A stretch of DNA of 64,000 bases from NCBI GenBank assembly GCA_027310565.1, contig DAIDAP010000037.1:62001-126000 (forward strand), in the 5' to 3' direction. Both the position numbers and the translations under genes were made by a program. Source of the DNA: Chloroflexota bacterium (GTDB lineage Bacteria; Chloroflexota; Limnocylindria; P2-11E). The notes beneath the pieces were generated by a model that was not told the origin of the DNA, made no database searches, and saw only the letters and a program-made list of their open reading frames with translations. The number at the start of each line of letters is the position of its first letter. Position 1 is the stretch's first letter. Shown in pieces: positions 59,021-64,000 of this stretch.

Positions 59021-60633
59021 CGCACGATCCAGAACGCGGCGAGCGCCACGGTGGCCGTGAGCAGGACGGCCTGGGAGACGCGGAGCGGCGCGCGGTGCGC
59101 GGCCGCCGCGAGGCTGCCGAGCATCTCGACGGCGAGCGCGACGACGTCGGTCGCCGCGCCGAGCACTTCCTCCGTCCCGCGCTCCAGCGTGCGCGTGACC
59201 GCGGCGAGCGCGGCCCCGCCCCACCCGTCGAGCGCGCGCACGCCACGCACCGCCCCGGCCGCGCGGGCGAGCGGCGCGGGTCGACGCCGCGCGGCGAGGT
59301 ACCCGGCGACGAGACCGCCGATCGCGGCCGTGGCCCACGCGGCGACGACCGGCGCGGGCAGCGGATCGCGCGCGACGCCCAGCGACAGCGCCGACACGGC
59401 GAGCGGCGGCAGCGCCGCGGCGGCCGCGGCGAGCGCGAGCGCGGCGGCATCGGCGACGGCGGCCCCGCCGGCGGCGGCGGGGGCCGACGAGAGCGCCAGC
59501 GCCAGACGGCGGCCCGCGAGCGGACCGCCGACGACGAACGCGCTCGAGGCCACGGCGGCGACGGCGAGCGCGGCCCTCGCCACCGCGCCGCTCGGCGTGC
59601 GCCCGCGATCCAGCAGGGAGAGCGCGGCGAGCGCCAGCACGTGCACCAGGAGCAGGAGCAGCGCGACGAACGTGTTGCCCGTGCCGACGGCGGCGAACAC
59701 GACGCCGAGCTGCGCGATGCCGATCCAGGCCGACGCGCGCCGCGGCTCGTGCTGCGCGTGCGCACCGACCGCGGCGACGACCGCGGTGGCGGCGCCGGCG
59801 ACGGTCCCGGCCGCGAGCACGCCCTGGGGCACGATCTCGGCGATCCGCACGAGCAGCACGGCGCCGGCCGGCGCCAGCGCGACGGCGCGCACGAGCGCCA
59901 GCGAGGGTGCCGGGGCCTCGGTCGCGTCGACGAGCCAGCGGTGCAGCGGCAGCTGTGCCGAGCGCGCGATCGCCGCCACGAGCAGCAGCGCGCCGGACCA
60001 GCCGAGAGCCTCCACGGCGCCCGGCACGACCGGCGCCGCCTCGACGCGCGCCCGCAGCTCCTGGAGGTCGACGGTGCGCAACACGGTGAGGAGCCCGAGC
60101 GTGCCGACGACGAGCGCGACGTCGCCGAGCCTCGCCACGGCGAACGACGCGCGGGCCGCGTCGGCCGCGGCCGCGCGGTCGGCGCGCTCGCCGAGCAGCG
60201 CGTAAGCGGCGAACGCGGCGAGCTCCCAGCCGGCCAGGAGGAGGACGAGGTTCGACGCGGTGAGGATCACCAGGGTCGCGGCGACGAGGACAGGCGACGC
60301 CACGTGCGCGACCGGACGCTGCCGCGCCGCGAGCGACGCGGCGCAGACGAGCGCCGAGGCGCCGGTGAGCGCGAGGACGAGCGGCATCATGGGCGGGTCG
60401 AGGCGGAGCGCGAGGTCCGCGCCGGACAGCGGCAGCCACGGCCCGAGCTCGGCGACGAGCGACCCCTTCCCGGCGGCGAATGCCTGCGTCATCGCCAGCG
60501 CAGCGACGAAAGAGAGCGCGAGCGCACCGCAGGCGACCGCGCCGGCCACGCGCGGCCGGCCGAGCGCGCCGGCGATCACGGCGGCGGCCGCGCCCGCGAT
60601 GGGCAGCACGACCGTGAGGACGAGCGTCACCAC
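59017..60633 (-). CDS. nuoL: NuoL-like antiporter subunit, Lys/His to Arg
   Basis: Polytopic protein of 538 aa. E137 of TM5 is kept in LLAGWELAAFAAYALLG. The TM7 Lys is Arg224 in IARSAQLPLHRW (GKSAQLPLH in typical NuoL) and the TM8 His is Arg249 in LALVRAVALAPAG. The later HAFFKALLF region is VHVLALAALSLL, without the Lys. The C-terminus may form a short lateral helix and one last helix. The GTG start at 60633 lies only eight bases after a TATAGG box, suggesting a leaderless mRNA. Confidence 0.87.
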   Translation of the reverse strand: MVTLVLTVVLPIAGAAAAVIAGALGRPRVAGAVACGALALSFVAALAMTQAFAAGKGSLVAELGPWLPLSGADLALRLDPPMMPLVLALTGASALVCAASLAARQRPVAHVASPVLVAATLVILTASNLVLLLAGWELAAFAAYALLGERADRAAAADAARASFAVARLGDVALVVGTLGLLTVLRTVDLQELRARVEAAPVVPGAVEALGWSGALLLVAAIARSAQLPLHRWLVDATEAPAPSLALVRAVALAPAGAVLLVRIAEIVPQGVLAAGTVAGAATAVVAAVGAHAQHEPRRASAWIGIAQLGVVFAAVGTGNTFVALLLLLVHVLALAALSLLDRGRTPSGAVARAALAVAAVASSAFVVGGPLAGRRLALALSSAPAAAGGAAVADAAALALAAAAAALPPLAVSALSLGVARDPLPAPVVAAWATAAIGGLVAGYLAARRRPAPLARAAGAVRGVRALDGWGGAALAAVTRTLERGTEEVLGAATDVVALAVEMLGSLAAAAHRAPLRVSQAVLLTATVALAAFWIVR

Positions 60634-60740
60634 GCGAACCTATACTTTTTCGTGAGTGAGCCCGCGTGCGTTCGTCGTGCGAGCGATCACCGTACCCTCG
60701 CGAGCGCGATGGACGAATCCCCGAAGGTGGCTCACGTTCG

Positions 60741-60814
60741 CGGGGTGTGGCTCAGCTTGGTAGAGCGCTTGGTTCGGGACCAAGAGGTCGAGAGTTCAAA
60801 TCTCTCCACCCCGA
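60741..60814 (+). tRNA. tRNA-Pro (anticodon CGG)
   Basis: Cloverleaf on the plus strand: CGGGGTG pairs with CACCCCG, D-arm TGGCTCAGCTTGGTAGAGC, anticodon stem-loop CTTGG TTCGGGA CCAAG with anticodon CGG, T-arm GAGAG TTCAAAT CTCTC, discriminator A. The C1-G72 start is typical of tRNA-Pro. No CCA is encoded. Confidence 0.95.
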
Positions 60815-61088
60815 CACGAGCGGCTTTCGCGGGTCGCCGGACCTTGAGGGCACTGCCGGATCGCGACCTCCTATGGACCGCAACGTCCCGCCGCGAGCGC
60901 GGCCCGCGAGCGCGAGCGATTCGACCGGCGCCGCGCGGGGACCTCGCGGACCTGTCCGCCGCGGCCGCATCGGCCTGGCGCGAGAGGAGCTCGCGGAATG
61001 CGAGATCGTCTGCGCCAACCGATCCGCCGACGATCGCGGAGTCAGCGGCTGCGGGACGGGACGGCGGCCTGATGGCCTACTCTCCCTC

Positions 61089-61580
61089 ATGGTGTGGCCG
61101 CTCGACGTACCACTCCCGCCCGACGCCGCGCTCGCTCGCGTCCGCGCCTCGATCAACCTCCCCAGGAAGCGCGCGCTCGGGATCTTCAAGACGCAGAACG
61201 AGTACGTCGGTGTCGTCGCCGCGGACGCGTTCGAGATATGGGAGCGGCGCGCTCACGCGGTCCACGCGGTGGGTCGGGTCCGGGGCCGGCGGGGCGGCTC
61301 GCGCATCGAGGTGGAGTTCCACGTGAACCCGCGGGCCCGCATCCTCACGGTGCTGTTCTACGTCCTGTATGCCGCCGCGGTCGTGCAGTTCCTCGCGCTG
61401 CGGACGAGCGCGCCGTCCGGCTCGCTCGACGCCGTCGTCGTCGCGGCCGGCGCGCTGGCCCCGGCCGCGATCTTCGCGATCAGCGCGGCCCGCCAGCGCG
61501 CGAACCTCCTCGGCTTCGTCAGCCGGCTGTACGCGGAGGGCGAGCGCTCGGCCCAGCGCCGCGCGCCGGGGATACCTTGA
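61089..61580 (+). CDS. Small unknown membrane protein
   Basis: Not recognised. 163 aa from the ATG at 61089; the frame is open upstream as far as 60666 and through tRNA-Pro, but that part is not protein-like. Residues 1-80 are soluble and basic (INLPRKRALGIFKTQNEYVG). Two hydrophobic helices follow (ARILTVLFYVLYAAAVVQFL and the AVVVAAGALAPAAIFAISAA region). Between tRNA-Pro (60814) and this start I see nothing else. Confidence 0.6.
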   Translation: MVWPLDVPLPPDAALARVRASINLPRKRALGIFKTQNEYVGVVAADAFEIWERRAHAVHAVGRVRGRRGGSRIEVEFHVNPRARILTVLFYVLYAAAVVQFLALRTSAPSGSLDAVVVAAGALAPAAIFAISAARQRANLLGFVSRLYAEGERSAQRRAPGIP

Positions 61581-61751
61581 CGATGCGCGGTACCGGATGG
61601 CCGAGGCCCGGGGCAGGGGCACGTCGGCGAGGGCCGCGACACCGTCCGTACCTGAGATTGCCGCGACTCCATTGATCTGCGGACCGATCCTGCGTTTCTC
61701 GGGCACACCGATCGTCCTGCTCCACCTGCCCCTGCCGGCGCCGAGGCCCGC
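61581..61751. other. Gap with a partial match to the MITE-like element
   Basis: No convincing gene. Bases near 61584-61605 read GATGCGCGGTACCGG, then ATGG and CCGAGGCC, the same 15-mer that lies inside the left arm of the 53473-53656 element. This may be a degraded copy, but no terminal inverted repeat is found here. Confidence 0.35.
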
Positions 61752-61901
61752 GTGACCGTCGTCAAGAGGATCTCGTTGTACGGTCTGTTCCCGCCGACAC
61801 GAGGGGGTCGGCCGATCGTGTTCGCCGTCAGCGTGCGGCGCGGCAAACGACTACCGCTGGAGCAACCCGAGTACGCACGGCGGTGGCTTGAAGAGGTCTA
61901 G
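61752..61901 (+). CDS. Possible 49-residue ORF or gene fragment
   Basis: GTG at 61752 to TAG at 61901: VKRISLYGLFPPTRGGRPI, then VFAVSVRRGKRLPLEQPEYA and RRWLEEV. The composition looks protein-like, but there is no ribosome binding site and no family I recognise. It could be the end of a lost gene. Its TAG shares the palindrome CTAG with the dctM stop on the other strand. Confidence 0.3.
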   Translation: MTVVKRISLYGLFPPTRGGRPIVFAVSVRRGKRLPLEQPEYARRWLEEV

Positions 61902-63253
61902 AAGCCCTTGCCGTAGACCAGCTCGGGCAAGAAGTAGGCGAGCTGCGGGAAGAACCAGAGGACGGCCATCGCCAGGACCTGGATGCCCATGAACGGGTAC
62001 ATGCCCTGGAAGATCTCGTTGAGGGTGACGCCCTCGCCCACGACGCCTTTCAGGTAGTAGGCCGACATCGCGACCGGCGGCGAGAGGAAGGAGGTCTGCT
62101 GGTTGAGCGCGATCATGATCCCGAAGAAGAAGGGGTCGGTCGCGTAGTTGTCCGGGAAGCGGTCGTTGAAGCCGGCCAGGAGCGGGAGGAACAGCGGCAG
62201 GAAGATGATCGTGATCTCCGTCCACTCGAGCGGCCACCCCAGGAGGAAGATGACGGCCTGGGCGACCCAGAAGAACTGCTCGGGTCCGAGGTTGAGCGAG
62301 TCGACGAAGTCGCCGATCACGGCCGCGCCGCCGAGCCGAGCGAAGACGGCCGCGAAGATGCTCGAGCCGACGAGCAGCCAGCCCACCATCGCCGACGTGC
62401 GCACCGTGAGGAACACGGACTCGCGCATCATCCCGAGGTTCAGCTTGCGGTGCCCGATGGCCAGGACGATCGCGCCCAGGGCCCCGAGGGCGGCGCCCTC
62501 CGACGGCGTCGCGAACCCGAAGAAGATCGCCAGCAGCACCGCGAGGATCAGCCCGACGATCGGCAGGAAGCCGCGGAGGACGAGCGCGAGCATCTCCGCG
62601 GCGGTGACCCTTTCGCGCTCGGCCTTCGGGATCATCGGCGCGACCGCCGGGCGGAAGATCGCCCAGAGCACCAGGAAGCCGAAGTACAGCCCGGCGAGCA
62701 TGAAGCCCGGGAGGAACGCGCCGGCGTACAGCCTGGGGACGGAGACGCCCGCGACGAAGCCGTACAGGATGAGCAGCACGCTCGGCGGGATGAGGATGCC
62801 GAGGGTGCCCGAAGCGGTGATCGTGCCCGCCGCGTACTGCCGGTTGTAGCCGGCGCGCATCATCGCCGGGAACGCCAGGAGCCCGAGGAGCGTGACCGAC
62901 GCGCCGACGATGCCGGTCGCCGTCGCGAAGATCGTGCCGGTCGCGAGCGTCGCGACGGCCAGCGAGCCCGGCATCCAGCCGAACATCACCTGCACGGCGT
63001 GGAAGAGCTCGTCGAGGATGCCGGCGCGCTCGACGAGGTAGCCCATGAAGAGGAACAGCGGGATCGCGACGAGGACGTCGTTCTGCATCACGAAGAAGGT
63101 GCGCTGGACGACGAGGTCGAACACGACGAAGCCGATGCCTAGGAACCCGAACGTGATGCCGAGCGACATCATGGTGAACGCGGTCGGAAAGCCGATCATG
63201 ATCGCGACGACCAGGAGCAGCAGCATCGTGACGCCGAGGACCTCGGGACTCAC
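61898..63253 (-). CDS. TRAP transporter large permease (DctM type)
   Basis: Ion-coupled carboxylate transporter subunit, 451 aa, about 12-13 helices: MIGFPTAFTMMSLGITFGFL, then LVAIPLFLFMGYLVERAG and PPSVLLILYGFVAGVSVPRL. The GTG start at 63253 directly abuts the dctQ stop. Works with DctQ and a binding protein. The substrate, probably an organic acid, cannot be told. Confidence 0.94.
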   Translation of the reverse strand: MSPEVLGVTMLLLLVVAIMIGFPTAFTMMSLGITFGFLGIGFVVFDLVVQRTFFVMQNDVLVAIPLFLFMGYLVERAGILDELFHAVQVMFGWMPGSLAVATLATGTIFATATGIVGASVTLLGLLAFPAMMRAGYNRQYAAGTITASGTLGILIPPSVLLILYGFVAGVSVPRLYAGAFLPGFMLAGLYFGFLVLWAIFRPAVAPMIPKAERERVTAAEMLALVLRGFLPIVGLILAVLLAIFFGFATPSEGAALGALGAIVLAIGHRKLNLGMMRESVFLTVRTSAMVGWLLVGSSIFAAVFARLGGAAVIGDFVDSLNLGPEQFFWVAQAVIFLLGWPLEWTEITIIFLPLFLPLLAGFNDRFPDNYATDPFFFGIMIALNQQTSFLSPPVAMSAYYLKGVVGEGVTLNEIFQGMYPFMGIQVLAMAVLWFFPQLAYFLPELVYGKGF

Positions 63254-63856
63254 CTAGAGCTCGCTCTGCCGCGCGAGGACCGTCTCGGTCTCCTCGACGT
63301 CGGCGAGGCGCCGCGGCCACGCGCCGGTCCGCATCGCCTGGAACGCGCGGATCGTCTCCGCGATGCCTTGGAGCGCCATGAGCGTCCCGGCGATCGGGAT
63401 GACGAACTTCAGCGGCCAGAGCGGCGGCGCCCACGCGGAGGTGAACGAGCGCTCGCCGATGAGGAACGACGCGACGGCCCACTGGAACCCGACGGAGACC
63501 AGGGCCAGCATCCCCGGGAAGAACGCGCCGATGTAGAGGACGAAGTCGACCGTCGCCTGCGTCCGCACCGGCCAGTTCCGGTAGAAGATGTCGCCTCGCA
63601 CCATCGCCCCACGCGAGAGGGCATAGGCGCCGCCGAGCATGAACAGCGTCGCGTAGAAGTAATAGGACATGTCGTACGAGAAGGTGTAGGTGAACCAGAT
63701 CTGGCGGACGACCGGACCGAACCACTTGCTCAGGTAGCGCATCGCGATGTCGAACGAGATGAGGAAGGTGCTGACCAGGATGATCCACGAGACGATCTTC
63801 CCGCTCCAGGCGCTCACCCGGTCGATCGAGAACAGGACCTGCTGCACGCTCCTCAC
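63254..63856 (-). CDS. TRAP transporter small permease (DctQ type)
   Basis: Four-helix partner of DctM, 200 aa: WIILVSTFLISFDIAMRYLS, GAMVRGDIFYRNWP and a final helix near 150. The GTG at 63856 or the one three codons later (63847) may start it; GGGGAGGGG lies just upstream. The C-terminus is charged. The TAG is followed at once by the dctM GTG. Confidence 0.9.
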   Translation of the reverse strand: MRSVQQVLFSIDRVSAWSGKIVSWIILVSTFLISFDIAMRYLSKWFGPVVRQIWFTYTFSYDMSYYFYATLFMLGGAYALSRGAMVRGDIFYRNWPVRTQATVDFVLYIGAFFPGMLALVSVGFQWAVASFLIGERSFTSAWAPPLWPLKFVIPIAGTLMALQGIAETIRAFQAMRTGAWPRRLADVEETETVLARQSEL

Positions 63857-63931
63857 CCCTCCCCGGTCAGGCAGCGGGGCCCCGGTCGCCCAGGGCCCCG
63901 CTGGACTCGTCGGTCACCCGCTCGGCGCTCG

Positions 63932-64000
63932 CTATACCTTCGGTCGCGCTTCGTAAGACACCGGATCCGGAGTCTTGATGTCGATGGCCGACGACCACGG
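63932..64000 (-). CDS. C-terminal end of a gene entering from the right edge
   Basis: Minus-strand frame from the window edge ends SSAIDIKTPDPVSYEARPKV and TAG at 63932. It lies 75 bases before dctQ, where a TRAP binding-protein gene (dctP) is commonly found, but 22 residues are too few to name it. Confidence 0.45.
   Translation of the reverse strand, partial: PWSSAIDIKTPDPVSYEARPKV

Noticed and set aside
57818..60205. Long plus-strand frame opposite nuoM and nuoL
   Set aside because: Low-complexity Arg/Glu/Gly reading, opposite genes with clear membrane-helix patterns.
60645..60660. TATACT on the plus strand as a tRNA-Pro promoter
   Set aside because: No -35 box at proper spacing and more than 80 bases from the tRNA; the same bases better serve nuoL as TATAGG on the other strand.

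Overview
The window is very G+C-rich bacterial chromosome with tightly packed genes. Gene order (nusA-ylxR-infB; infC-rpmI-rplT-pheS-pheT), two T-box leaders, MutS2, an EF-G-like paralogue, DUF951 and DUF881 proteins, GGAGG-type ribosome binding sites and many GTG starts point to a Gram-positive-related or Chloroflexota-like lineage. Chloroflexota is my best guess, from family content only; no rRNA is present to confirm it. I see no prophage, CRISPR array or intact transposase.

Layout. 1-5163 (minus): infB (cut by the window edge), ylxR, nusA, ruvA, ruvC and yebC. 5210-7294 (plus): an EF-G-like GTPase. 7332-14397 (minus): a coupled tyrS / TPR protein / type II NADH dehydrogenase / phosphotransferase / S9 peptidase operon. 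14400-17329 (plus): a class A penicillin-binding protein and a Nudix hydrolase. 17366-23991 (minus): peptide ABC transporter genes, a 3-methyladenine glycosylase and mutS2. 24118-29136 (minus): infC, rpmI, rplT, then pheS-pheT behind a Phe T-box. 29249-34076 (minus): a nitrate/sulfonate-type ABC transporter and a double GNAT protein. 34073-35938: thrS behind a Thr T-box. 36192-39785: a broken GNAT gene, a patatin, a pentapeptide-repeat protein, a bactofilin, an orphan gas-vesicle-like gene, a small unknown ORF and tRNA-Val. 39861-47336 (minus): an unusual complex-I-like operon (nuoB, nuoD, a NuoI/NuoE chimera, a NuoF-like protein, a NuoG/GltD-like protein, midA). 47349-55052 (minus): inositol monophosphatase, a heterodimeric ABC exporter, an MFS permease, DUF951, a 184-bp MITE-like element and two DUF881 proteins. 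55137-64000: an unknown membrane coiled-coil protein, tRNA-Arg, divergent nuoL-nuoM-nuoN, tRNA-Pro, a small membrane protein and TRAP transporter genes.

How genes work together. Translation dominates the left half (IF-2, IF-3, NusA, L35, L20, PheRS, ThrRS, TyrRS). The most unusual content is respiratory. The peripheral-arm operon has NuoI-type iron-sulfur segments on two different polypeptides and no recognisable NuoE thioredoxin-like domain. The separate NuoL/M/N genes have lost the lysines, and in NuoN also the glutamate, normally used for proton translocation. The adjacent midA fits an assembly role for NuoD.

A second theme is translation initiation. Nearly every operon uses 1-4 base stop/start overlaps (ATGA, GTGA, TTGA, TGATG). 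Several conserved proteins (IF-3, NuoD, MPG, PBP) have no ATG, GTG or TTG where family homology says the protein begins.
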